Source: UBA6168 sp964573725 (GTDB lineage: Bacteria > Bacteroidota > Bacteroidia > Chitinophagales > Saprospiraceae). Taken from it: a stretch of DNA of 62,711 nt. The number at the start of each line of letters is the position of its first letter. Within the stretch, counting starts at the first letter, position 1. The position numbers were made by a program, and so were the translations under genes. The DNA lies in the NCBI GenBank assembly GCA_964573725.1, contig CAZNLJ010000025.1, positions 1 to 62,711 on the forward strand, written 5' to 3'. Positions 55,470 to 62,711 of the stretch are shown one piece after another. The notes below the pieces were generated by a model, which saw only the letters and a list, made by a program, of their open reading frames with translations, ran no database searches and was not told the DNA's origin.

Positions 55470-56513
55470 AGTCAGGGGTGTTTGTACGACCGGCTGACAC
55501 AATAGCTTGATACCCCGTACCGGTGCAGTTGCTACGGTCGGCTGTTGTTGTCACGGTCGTTCGTTCTGGATGATGGCACGGACCGGTGCAGCTGGCACAA
55601 GCCCGTGACCCGTCCGGTGGAAACCCACCGGCGATTGACGGAACGCCTCCGGCGGCAACGACGGAAGTCCTCCTGTCGGTCGGCCGGAAACAGTTCCGGA
55701 CCGTCCGCCTTCCTGCTGACGGGTAGGCAGCCGGAAATACGGACGGGTCCTTTTTCCTCAGATGTTCACTTGTGTAGGTGGAGATAGTAACGCGGTGCCG
55801 GATCTCTCCCCATGTTCATAGGGCCTCACCAGCCTTCCGGGGTTTCAACCTTCGCAGGTCGATACCCGGACAGGGTGGGTGTTCAGTTCTCTCATGTCGT
55901 TAGTACTCCTGCTGTTCATATTGTCGGTACTTCTAAAGTATACAATTTAAGTACCAAACTGCGTACGATATATGAAAAAATAAATGCGTTTGCTTGTAAA
56001 ATGTCTTCCCGTTCCTACGGGTATGTTCCCATCTGCCGTGTCGCCCGCAGGTGGTCGGGACCTGTCGGCCGGCCGCCCGGTGATGCGGCCGGGAACGCTT
56101 GGGACCAGGCCCCGGGGATGCCCGACGGAAAGCTGCCGGAACCCGTCCGCGAGGCACGACGACTTTTGTCTTCCTAGGTAAAAGTAAGTTTCGGATGCGA
56201 TTTGGGACAGCTTGGCTGTCAGGGAGGGCCGGACCGGAGATGGAACGGTGAGGCCCATGGCAAATCGGTTGTTCCGATGAAAACCGCTTTCTTGCTGCTC
56301 ATGGGCCGGATGGAATGCCGGTTGTTTCGCAATCGGAACCGGCATTTGCAAGGGAACCGATAAGTCCCTGCCGGCCGGTATTTCTTTCCTGAACGAAAAC
56401 AAATTAAAAAAGATACAATATGATTCCGGGAAAAATGGATTTTCCGGAAAAAAAAATGGTTTCAAGCCGCGCTCGTGAATCGGCGGAAACGGAATTCCTC
56501 CCGGGGCCAAACG
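55470..56513. other. Long gap without a recognisable gene
   Basis: About 1050 bp. The composition varies: GC-rich around 55530-55760 and 56030-56150, AT-rich around 55920-56000 and 56395-56465. The open frames are short and of chance composition. I see no tRNA, CRISPR or mobile-element signature. A small RNA gene cannot be excluded in the AT-rich patches. Confidence 0.5.
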
Positions 56514-56559
56514 AAAAACGCCCCTTTCCTGCGGTAAGCCCGATGCAGGAAAGGGGCGT
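56514..56559 (-). terminator. Strong intrinsic terminator
   Basis: ACGCCCCTTTCCTGC (56518-56532) pairs perfectly with GCAGGAAAGGGGCGT (56545-56559) over 15 bp, with a 12-base loop. On the minus strand it is followed by TTTT, so it most likely ends the transcript of the minus-strand gene at 56688-57290; ATTTT on the plus side is a weaker run. Confidence 0.8.
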
Positions 56560-56687
56560 CATTTTGGGAGCTCATCGGATCCGTCCCGGGTAAAAGGATT
56601 GTTTTCGGACGGGCTGCCCCCGTTATCCGACCGGTATCCCGAAAGGGTGCCGGAGGGGGGGTGAAAAGGCCGCAGGCCTTGAATGCC

Positions 56688-57290
56688 TCAATCCCTGCCG
56701 AACGCCCCGAACTTCAGGGTGAGGGTCGCGCCCATGCCGGACAGGTCCTTGTCATTGAAGTGTTCTAGGTTATCCAGTCCGTTGACCCACCGGTAGGAAG
56801 CGGTGGCCGCGATGCGGAAAAAGGAAAAGACGTTCACCTCCAGCCCGGCTTCCGGGGTCAGGACGAACAGTTCGTCGTTCCCTTCCCCCAATACCTGGTT
56901 GGTTTGGAGGTCCGTGGCGGAACGTCGGGCCTTCCCCCAACCCATCCGAACCGATCCGTAAGGATGCAGCACCTTGTGCGGCATAGGGGTATATCCAAGC
57001 CAGAAACCACCGTGCTTGAACCGGATGTTTTCCTTGATTCCTTCCGCATCGATCCGTTTGGTCGCATCCATGCTTCCCATCCCGTACCCACCCAGGAAAA
57101 AATCGTTGAGCACCACCGCACCCCCGCCGCCGCGGCTCACCTGTATGTCACTGCCGGGGTCGAGGTATTCGAACAGCGGCCCGCCCCAGATGCCGGACCG
57201 GTCCACGCCGCTGAACAGGGTTTCGTCTCTTTGCGAATAAAGGCCGGTGGCAGCCACCAGGACCAACAGACTTGACAATAATTGCTTCAT
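56688..57290 (-). CDS. Predicted outer-membrane protein of unknown function
   Basis: A 200-residue exported protein with a signal peptide (MKQLLSSLLVLVAATGLYSQ). Strand-like segments rich in glycine and aromatics follow (SGIWGGPLFEYLDPGSDIQV; GGGGAVVLNDFFLGGYGMG; FFRIAATASYRWVNGLDN; GATLTLKFGAFG). The GGPLFEY...GGGGAVVLNDFF pattern is one I associate with uncharacterised Bacteroidota outer-membrane proteins. It ends with a terminator at 56514-56559. The ATG at 57290 gives the better signal peptide; 57299 is in frame. Confidence 0.7.
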   Translation of the reverse strand: MKQLLSSLLVLVAATGLYSQRDETLFSGVDRSGIWGGPLFEYLDPGSDIQVSRGGGGAVVLNDFFLGGYGMGSMDATKRIDAEGIKENIRFKHGGFWLGYTPMPHKVLHPYGSVRMGWGKARRSATDLQTNQVLGEGNDELFVLTPEAGLEVNVFSFFRIAATASYRWVNGLDNLEHFNDKDLSGMGATLTLKFGAFGRD

Positions 57291-57745
57291 ATGCGTCATG
57301 TTTTGTGAATGTGCCGATTCGAGGGCCTGCTGCCCGGCTTGCCCCGGTAGGTCCGGGCAGCTGTTTCGCCGGGACTTGTCCTTCGGGAGGTCTACGGGAC
57401 GGAAGGGTCATACCGGACTGCCCATCCCGTAAGCCGACGCTTTGCCCTGCAGGATTCATCCTGTCGGATAACGAAATCCGCCCGGCGAAATTTTATACCA
57501 TTCCGGTTTGTCCCGGCCGGGTACCGGTTCTTCCCGGCCCCGGGCGGTCGACCGGTCCGCCTACTTGCGGGGAACAGGATTCCGGGCGGACCATACGCCG
57601 GGCCCAGGCTCTTGTACCTTCCTGGCATGGCCTTCCGCTTTCGGTTTGGGGAACTTGATAGCGCCACATGGCCCCGTGCACCAGGAATCCAGCGCAATTT
57701 TCGGCCGCTTCCGCCGGTCGGTCGTTTTTTTTTAGACGGAGTGTT
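57291..57745. other. Divergent intergenic region
   Basis: 455 bp between the outer-membrane protein gene and the recD2 promoter. It is mainly GC-rich spacer; the frame of recD2 stays open through part of it to 57612 without family-like sequence. I see no other gene. Confidence 0.5.
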
Positions 57746-57753
57746 TATTTTTG
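57746..57753 (+). promoter_or_regulatory. -7 element for recD2
   Basis: TATTTTTG matches TAnnTTTG, preceded by a T-run (about 57724-57733) in place of TTTG. It lies 15 bp upstream of the chosen ATG at 57768, which supports that start over 57612. Confidence 0.55.
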
Positions 57754-57767
57754 GAGACAAGACAAGG

Positions 57768-60008
57768 ATGCAGCCGCTTTGCATGGGTCCTACCTGGGGA
57801 GCGCCGTCGCATCCGGCGGGTCAACCTGTCCTTATTCCTGACTACCTATTGGAAACCATCACCGGACATATTGAGCGGATAACCTTCCACAATCCGGAGA
57901 ACGGATGGACGGTCGCCCGGCTGCAGGAAGCGGGCAAGGCGGAACTGACGACCGTTGTCGGGACGCTCTCTTCCGTGCAGTGCGGGGAAACGCTCCGGTG
58001 TGCCGGTACCTGGAAAAACGACCATCAGTTCGGCATCCAGTTCATCGTCCGCTCGTATGAGGTGACCCGGCCGGCATCGCTCCGGGGTATCCAGAAATAC
58101 CTGGCCAGCGGGATGATCCGCGGCATCGGGGCGCATTTTTCGGAGCGCATGGTCGCTTGCTTCGGGGAAGATACCCTGCATGTCATCGACAAGACTCCGG
58201 AGCGTTTGCTGGATATAGAGGGTATCGGTCCCCGCCGCCTGGCGCGGATTGTGGAAGGGTGGAGGGAGCAGCAGGCGGTCCGGGAGGTGATGACCTTCCT
58301 GCTCGGTCATGGCGTCAGCCCCACCTATGCCCTGAAGGTCTACCGTACCTACGGTGACGACAGCATTGCGGTGTTGCAATCCAATCCTTACCAACTGGCC
58401 AGGGATATCTGGGGAATCGGATTCAAGACGGCGGATGCCATGGCCCGGCAAATGGGTATCCGAAAGGATGCCGTCGAGCGGGTCGATGCGGGCATCGAGT
58501 ACTGCCTGCATGAGCTGAGCAACGACGGCCACACCTGCTACCCGCTGGATGCTTTTCTGGACACCGCCCGCCAGCTGCTGGAATGCGAGGCCAACCAGGT
58601 GGCGGAACGGCTGGCGGTGATTGAGTCGGAGGGCCGCATTGTCAGCGCCCCCTTGTCGGTCGACGGTCAAGCCCCCGTCGCCTGCGTCTGGCTCAAATCG
58701 CTGTATGCCTGTGAAACCGGCATCGCCGCCGAGTTGCACCGGCTCACGTCTTCCGTTGCGCCCGAACTTCCCTTCGAGACCGGCCATGCCGTCGACCACG
58801 CCACGGAAACGCTGGGCATGGAGCTCGCACCCAACCAACGCGCCGCCGTCGAATCCAGCCTCCGGGAAAAGGTCCACATCATCACCGGAGGCCCCGGTAC
58901 CGGTAAGAGCACCATCACCAAGGTCATCCTCCAGGTGTCGCGGGAAGGGACGACCCGCATCCTGCTGACGGCGCCCACCGGCAGGGCCGCCCGCCGGCTG
59001 GCCGCCATTACCGGAATGCCTGCCGCCACCATCCATTCGCTCCTGGAATTCGATTTCGCCATCGGCGGGTTCCGCCGCAACCGGGACCATCCGCTCGCCT
59101 GCGACCTCCTCGTCGTGGACGAGGTCAGCATGGTGGATACCACCCTCATGTTCAGTCTCTTGAAAGCCGTTCCCGCCCATGCTCGGCTGCTCCTCGTCGG
59201 GGATGTGGACCAACTTCCCAGCGTCGGCGCCGGCAATGTCCTCGCCGACCTCATCCGCAGCGGGAAAATCCCCTGCACGCGCCTGACCGACGTGTTCCGC
59301 CAAGCCGCCACCAGCCAGATCATCCGCAACGCGCACCGCATCAACCAGGGAATCTTTCCCGACCTCTCCAACGACCGGCAGGGCGATTTTTTTTTCCTCG
59401 AGGAAGAGCATCCCGACAAGCTGACGGACCTGATCGTGAACCTGGTCGACAGCCGGCTCCCCGCCGCCTATGGTTTCGACTCCTTCGACGACATTCAGGT
59501 CCTGGCTCCGATGAACCGCGGTGTCATTGGAAACAGGAACCTCAATGAACACCTGCAGCGGAAACTTAACCCTTCCCCGGATCCCCTGGTCAAGATGGGC
59601 CGTACCTTCCATGAGGAGGACAAGGTGATGCAGGTCCGTAATAACTACGCCAAGGAGGTGTCCAACGGTGATATCGGCAGGATCAGGCGTATCGACCGCA
59701 CCGAACAGGAAGTCTCCGTCTCCTTCGACGGCCACGAGGTCCGCTATGATTTCGCCGACCTCGACCAACTCACCCTGGCCTACTCGGTCAGCATCCATAA
59801 GTTCCAGGGGAGCGAATGCCCCTGTGTGCTGATTCCCCTGGTCATGGGGCATTATGCCATGCTCTACCGCAACCTGCTGTACACCGGCATCACCCGCGGG
59901 AAAAGACTGGTCGTCCTGGCAGGCTCCCGGAAAGCACTCTGGATGGCCGTCCGAAACGATACCGCCCTGCGCCGTTATACCGGCCTTGCAAAGGCCTTGC
60001 TCGGGTGA
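57768..60008 (+). CDS. recD2: ATP-dependent 5'-3' DNA helicase RecD2
   Basis: A 746-residue RecD-like helicase without RecB/RecC partners, the usual state in this phylum. The N-terminal OB-like part (ETITGHIERITFHNPENGWT) is followed by helix-hairpin-helix repeats (LLDIEGIGPRRLARIVEGW, DIWGIGFKTADAMARQMG). The motor domains have Walker A GGPGTGKST near residue 374, LTAPTGRAARRLA, Walker B VVDEVSMVD near 449, GDVDQLPSVGAGNVL, and the C-terminal YSVSIHKFQGSECPCVLIPL and YTGITRGKRLVVLAG. It unwinds DNA in repair or recombination. The start at 57768 sits just after a promoter element. It ends convergently with the lipid kinase gene. Confidence 0.95.
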   Translation: MQPLCMGPTWGAPSHPAGQPVLIPDYLLETITGHIERITFHNPENGWTVARLQEAGKAELTTVVGTLSSVQCGETLRCAGTWKNDHQFGIQFIVRSYEVTRPASLRGIQKYLASGMIRGIGAHFSERMVACFGEDTLHVIDKTPERLLDIEGIGPRRLARIVEGWREQQAVREVMTFLLGHGVSPTYALKVYRTYGDDSIAVLQSNPYQLARDIWGIGFKTADAMARQMGIRKDAVERVDAGIEYCLHELSNDGHTCYPLDAFLDTARQLLECEANQVAERLAVIESEGRIVSAPLSVDGQAPVACVWLKSLYACETGIAAELHRLTSSVAPELPFETGHAVDHATETLGMELAPNQRAAVESSLREKVHIITGGPGTGKSTITKVILQVSREGTTRILLTAPTGRAARRLAAITGMPAATIHSLLEFDFAIGGFRRNRDHPLACDLLVVDEVSMVDTTLMFSLLKAVPAHARLLLVGDVDQLPSVGAGNVLADLIRSGKIPCTRLTDVFRQAATSQIIRNAHRINQGIFPDLSNDRQGDFFFLEEEHPDKLTDLIVNLVDSRLPAAYGFDSFDDIQVLAPMNRGVIGNRNLNEHLQRKLNPSPDPLVKMGRTFHEEDKVMQVRNNYAKEVSNGDIGRIRRIDRTEQEVSVSFDGHEVRYDFADLDQLTLAYSVSIHKFQGSECPCVLIPLVMGHYAMLYRNLLYTGITRGKRLVVLAGSRKALWMAVRNDTALRRYTGLAKALLG

Positions 60009-60029
60009 GTCCTTCCGCGCTTTTTCCCG

Positions 60030-61013
60030 CTACCGGGTGCCACGTCCCCCGCCGGTCCTTCCTGCCGGTAACCATCGGCACAAGGCCCGGGGCAGGATAC
60101 CCGCCGATACCGGTGCCGCCCCCAGGAATTCCCCGTCGGCCTCTACCCATACCGGCCCTTCCCGCTCGGCGGCGGTCACGGTCACTTCCGATACCTGGTA
60201 CAGCGAAACGGCCGGATGCCAGCCGATCTTGCCCAGGTAGAAAAGCGGTGTGGCCAACAATACCCCCGCCTTGCTGATTTGGCGCACCAGCGTCAGGGCC
60301 AGCCGCCCGTCTTCCGGATCCGCCTGCGGCACGAGCTGCATGCCGCCCCCGGAATACCGGCAGATGCCGATGTTGACCGTGTAGAGCCGGGCCGTAACGC
60401 TTCGTTCCGGCATCCGGACGGTCAGTTCCGGAACGACAAACCGGAACAGGCTGCGCCACATCAGCCCCATGTAAAATATCGCCGACGGCATCCTGCCTTT
60501 TTGCGCCGCCGATTCCCGGGCCAGGTATCCGTCGTACGACATGCCCGCTACATTGATGAAATACCGGCGGACCGGCTGCCCGTCCGCCTGGCAACTGATC
60601 CATCCCACATCCTGATACCCGACCTGCCCCGTTTTCAAATACCGCACCCAGGCGGCCCGGCGCCGGGGGATTCCGTGGGTCCGGATCCAATCGTTGCCGG
60701 TGCCGACCGGGCAAACCGTGAAAATGACCGATGCCGGCGGACAGTGCCGCTGGTTCATGATGCCGTTGGCGACTTCATGTGCCGTGCCGTCGCCGCCGCA
60801 GGCGACGATTTTCCGGTACCCCCGGCCTATGGCCGCCTCCGCCAGCCGCGCTGCCTCCGCCGGCGCATGCGTCTGCATGACCGCGAAGGAAATTCCGGCG
60901 GCCTGCAGGCTTTGTTCCCAGCGGGGCCATACCCGTCCGGCACCGCCGCCCCCTGCCGCCGGGTTGACAATGAATATCCATTTTTCCGTCGTATGTTTGT
61001 TGTTTCCTGGCAT
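60030..61013 (-). CDS. YegS/diacylglycerol kinase-like lipid kinase
   Basis: A 327-residue member of the diacylglycerol kinase catalytic family. It begins KWIFIVNPAAGGG (near 12), with the nucleotide-binding motif VACGGDGTAHEVANGIMN near 73 and VCPVGTGNDWIRTHGIP further on. The C-terminal beta-rich half includes GMQLVPQADPEDGRLALTLV and EADGEFLGAAP. Such enzymes phosphorylate diacylglycerol or other lipids, sphingoid bases in some bacteria; the substrate is not readable here. Starts at 61022 and 61013 are both possible; I chose 61013. Confidence 0.9.
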   Translation of the reverse strand: MPGNNKHTTEKWIFIVNPAAGGGGAGRVWPRWEQSLQAAGISFAVMQTHAPAEAARLAEAAIGRGYRKIVACGGDGTAHEVANGIMNQRHCPPASVIFTVCPVGTGNDWIRTHGIPRRRAAWVRYLKTGQVGYQDVGWISCQADGQPVRRYFINVAGMSYDGYLARESAAQKGRMPSAIFYMGLMWRSLFRFVVPELTVRMPERSVTARLYTVNIGICRYSGGGMQLVPQADPEDGRLALTLVRQISKAGVLLATPLFYLGKIGWHPAVSLYQVSEVTVTAAEREGPVWVEADGEFLGAAPVSAGILPRALCRWLPAGRTGGGRGTR

Positions 61014-61203
61014 GGCAGTCATGGTTGCGGGTGGCGCCCCCGGCCCCTGCGGTCCGCTTCCGTTCGAAACCCGGAACCACTTCCTGCGTAACAGGATGCA
61101 AACAGGGGGCGCTCCGACGGTGTGGTTCACAAAATAAGCGGAATACACCGCTTCTTGACCCACGGACTGGATTTTCCCGCCATGGTCCGGTACTTTTCAA
61201 TAG

Positions 61204-61671
61204 ATGGCTATGAAAATTTTGATGGTTTGCCTCGGCAATATCTGCCGCTCCCCCCTGGCGGAAGGCATCATGACGGATAAGGTCCGGAAACTCGGTCTCG
61301 ATTGGTTGGTGGACTCGGCGGGTACCGGGGCTTGGCATGTCGGGGAACAACCCGACCACCGCTCCATCCGGGTCGCCGACAAATATGGCATCGATATATC
61401 CCGACAACGCGCCCGCCAATTCAAACCCCATGACCTGGATCGGTTCGACCTCATCCTGGCCATGGACAGCAGCAACCACCGCGATATTCTCCGCCATGCC
61501 AGCCTCCCCGCCCACCGGGAGAAAGTCCGCCTGATCATGGACTTCGTCCCCCAAACCTCCGATGCCAATGTTCCAGACCCATACTGGGACGACAATGGAT
61601 TCGAATCGGTTTTTTCCATGTTGGACCAGGCCTGCGATCGCGTGCTCCGGCACTTGATGGCCGACAGGTAA
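61204..61671 (+). CDS. Low molecular weight protein-tyrosine phosphatase
   Basis: A 155-residue cytoplasmic phosphatase. The P-loop CLGNICRS has nucleophile Cys9 and Arg15, and the general-acid loop VPDPYWDD is near residue 125. The length is normal. The start at 61210 (MKILMVCLGNICRS) is equally plausible. TACTTTTC at 61191-61198 resembles a -7 element with one mismatch. The bacterial family often acts with tyrosine kinases of polysaccharide export, but none is nearby. Confidence 0.93.
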   Translation: MAMKILMVCLGNICRSPLAEGIMTDKVRKLGLDWLVDSAGTGAWHVGEQPDHRSIRVADKYGIDISRQRARQFKPHDLDRFDLILAMDSSNHRDILRHASLPAHREKVRLIMDFVPQTSDANVPDPYWDDNGFESVFSMLDQACDRVLRHLMADR

Positions 61672-61857
61672 ACGGATTTCCCCTGGCGCCAATCTCCGGC
61701 CGGAGAGGCTCGCGCCCGCCCTGCCTGCCGCTGGCCGCCCGCGGCATTTCCCCTTTTCCCCGGACCTGCCCGGCGGCCGTACGCCCCCTACATGCCCCTC
61801 CTGTAAGCCGTTGCCTCCCGGTGGCCGGATATAGCATGAGATTTTTTTTTCGCCGCC

Positions 61858-61888
61858 TTGTATACTATCAAAGTACCGCCTATATTTG
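61858..61888 (+). promoter_or_regulatory. Promoter of tRNA-Val
   Basis: TTG (61858-61860) and TATATTTG (61881-61888) are 20 bp apart, a textbook Bacteroidota promoter, and end 33 bp before the tRNA. Confidence 0.75.
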
Positions 61889-61921
61889 CAACCGCTTCGA
61901 TAGGGAGGCGATTGTCAAAAA

Positions 61922-61996
61922 GGGCGCATAGCTCAGCCGGTTCAGAGCATCTGCCTTACAAGCAGAGGGTCGGAGGTTCGAATCCTTCTGCGCCCA
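61922..61996 (+). tRNA. tRNA-Val (anticodon UAC)
   Basis: A 75-nt cloverleaf. The acceptor arms GGGCGCA (61922-61928) and TGCGCCC (61989-61995) pair perfectly. The D-arm contains AGCTCAGCCGGTTCAGAGC, the anticodon stem CTGCC...AGCAG holds the loop with TAC, and the T-arm contains GGTTCGAATCC. The discriminator is A; CCA is not encoded in full. Confidence 0.97.
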
Positions 61997-62008
61997 CCTT
62001 TTTTTTGT

Positions 62009-62045
62009 AAAAAGCCCTGGCAGGAAATCCCGCCAGGGCTTTTTT
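62009..62045 (+). terminator. Intrinsic terminator after tRNA-Val
   Basis: AAAAAGCCCTGGC (62009-62021) pairs with GCCAGGGCTTTTT (62032-62044) in a perfect 13-bp stem, followed by a T-run. Confidence 0.92.
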
Positions 62046-62075
62046 GTATCCTTTCCCCACGATTACCTTTTTTCG

Positions 62076-62459
62076 ATGAAGCGATTTCCATGGCCGCTTT
62101 TCCTCCTGCCTTTTCTCCTCCTCGCCGTCCGCTTGCCGGCCCAGGTCATCGTCAAGGGTAAAGACATCAACGCCATGCCGGATGTCGCTTTCTGTCAGGT
62201 CATTTCCCCGTCGGTGACGTTCCTGGTTCCCGCCCGCGTCCGGATCGATTACGGGCAGGCACCGGGTGCCATCGGATTCGACCAGGTGACGGGACCGGAC
62301 CGCCGGCCGGCAACCGTCTATTCCCTGGCGGGTATCCTGAATTTCATGCATGGAAACGGCTGGGATTTTATAGACAATTTCGTCGCCGGCGATGCTGCAT
62401 CCGGCTTTACCTACCATTTCCTTTTTCGAAAAAGACAAGCAACGTCCCCCAGGAACTAA
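62076..62459 (+). CDS. Small secreted protein of a Bacteroidota-type family, unknown function
   Basis: A 127-residue exported protein with a signal peptide ending at RLPAQ. The mature part starts VIVKGKDINAMPDVAFCQVI and later has RVRIDYGQ, VYSLAGILNFMHGNGWDFID and a C-terminal FTYHFLFRK. I recall similar roughly 100-residue Bacteroidota proteins with a GWEF/GWDF motif and a YHFLLRK-like end, none with a known function. It starts about 30 bp past the tRNA terminator. The Arg-rich last residues may be an extension. Confidence 0.7.
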   Translation: MKRFPWPLFLLPFLLLAVRLPAQVIVKGKDINAMPDVAFCQVISPSVTFLVPARVRIDYGQAPGAIGFDQVTGPDRRPATVYSLAGILNFMHGNGWDFIDNFVAGDAASGFTYHFLFRKRQATSPRN

Positions 62460-62558
62460 ATCCGGCTTCGGTACTTCCGCCTCCTTGTCCGACTTCGGAT
62501 GCCATCGCCAGTCATTTGGCTCCCGTCGATGTCGATATCCAAATTTTTCTTTTTCAAG

Positions 62559-62711
62559 CGCATCCTTCGCACCTTAAGAACCAAATCGAATATTTCGATT
62601 GCAAGGTTCGCACGGTTGTATGAAAATGTAAGCTACTCATGACCAGGGGGTCATTAGGGCGCTTCCCGCCTTTTGGACAGGACGGCCGGGGGGGCGCCCC
62701 ACCCCGCCCCC
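62559..62711 (+). mobile_element. MITE-like element, copy 4, cut by the window edge
   Basis: The left end, CGCATCCTTCGCACC, differs from the family end (CTCATCTTTCGCACC) at two positions. The interior matches closely: CCAAATCGAATATTTCGATT, GCAAGGTTCGCACGGTTGTA, AAGCTACTCATGACC and CGCCTTTTGGACAGGACGGC. The copy runs to the end of the window in a C/G-rich stretch; the expected right end would be about 100 bp further. In this copy ATCGAATATTTCGAT is a perfect inner palindrome. Confidence 0.8.

Noticed and set aside
57846..59852. Minus-strand open frame of 668 codons opposite recD2
   Set aside because: RecD2 motifs are complete on the plus strand; the antisense frame has no recognisable motifs.

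Overview
The window looks like chromosomal DNA of a GC-rich member of the Bacteroidota, most likely of the Saprospiria (Lewinella/Haliscomenobacter-like) branch. The reasons are a SprA translocon protein, GldB, a PorP/SprF protein, two type IX secretion (T9SS) sorting domains of different types, a MurF-alanine racemase fusion, a ParC-type topoisomerase subunit, and several promoters of the Bacteroidota form (TAnnTTTG at -7). There is no rRNA, CRISPR array, prophage or recognisable transposase gene. One tRNA (Val, UAC) is present.

Layout, left to right. 1-486: short direct repeats and the end of a small mobile element. 487-6756 (minus): topoisomerase IV subunit A, a DinB-like protein and DNA polymerase I. 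7022-8344: a DUF58 protein. 8453-17510 (minus): a three-gene surface cassette read PorP/SprF, then an OmpA/PD40 protein, then an 1813-residue secreted adhesin with a type B T9SS sorting domain. 18147-18911: a family 2 glycosyltransferase. 19177-19441: a complete small mobile element. 19605-23272 (minus): a 29-residue membrane peptide candidate, a TIGR02757 protein and the MurF-Alr fusion. 23425-34660 (plus): ruvA, sprA (2557 codons), a type A T9SS cargo protein and a PaaI-like thioesterase. 34781-41712 (minus): a tripartite RND efflux system preceded by a small acidic protein. 41897-43405 (minus): an MFS transporter. 43828-46279 (plus): an APH-like kinase and lspA. 46390-46634: a second complete mobile element. 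46664-51391 (minus): moeA and a large BNR/sortilin-like secreted protein. 51620-57290: fabI, gldB, a beta-barrel protein, a glucosaminidase and another outer-membrane protein. 57768-62459: recD2, a YegS-like lipid kinase, a low-molecular-weight phosphatase, tRNA-Val and a small secreted protein. 62559-62711: a third element copy, cut by the window edge.

How the genes fit together. Much of the window serves the cell envelope. SprA is the outer-membrane T9SS pore, and both cargo types are encoded here (8453-13894 type B, 32157-34136 type A). GldB, LspA (lipoprotein maturation, needed by GldB and the efflux lipoproteins), MurF-Alr and the glucosaminidase complete an envelope theme. The rest is housekeeping for DNA (topoisomerase, Pol I, RuvA, RecD2), fatty-acid synthesis (FabI) and molybdenum cofactor synthesis (MoeA).

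The most novel item I can support directly is a family of 245-265 bp elements without genes. They have imperfect 15-bp terminal inverted repeats (consensus CTCATCTTTCGCACC), and one copy has a perfect 6-bp target duplication. This is a MITE-like family with two complete copies and two partial ones in 62.7 kb.
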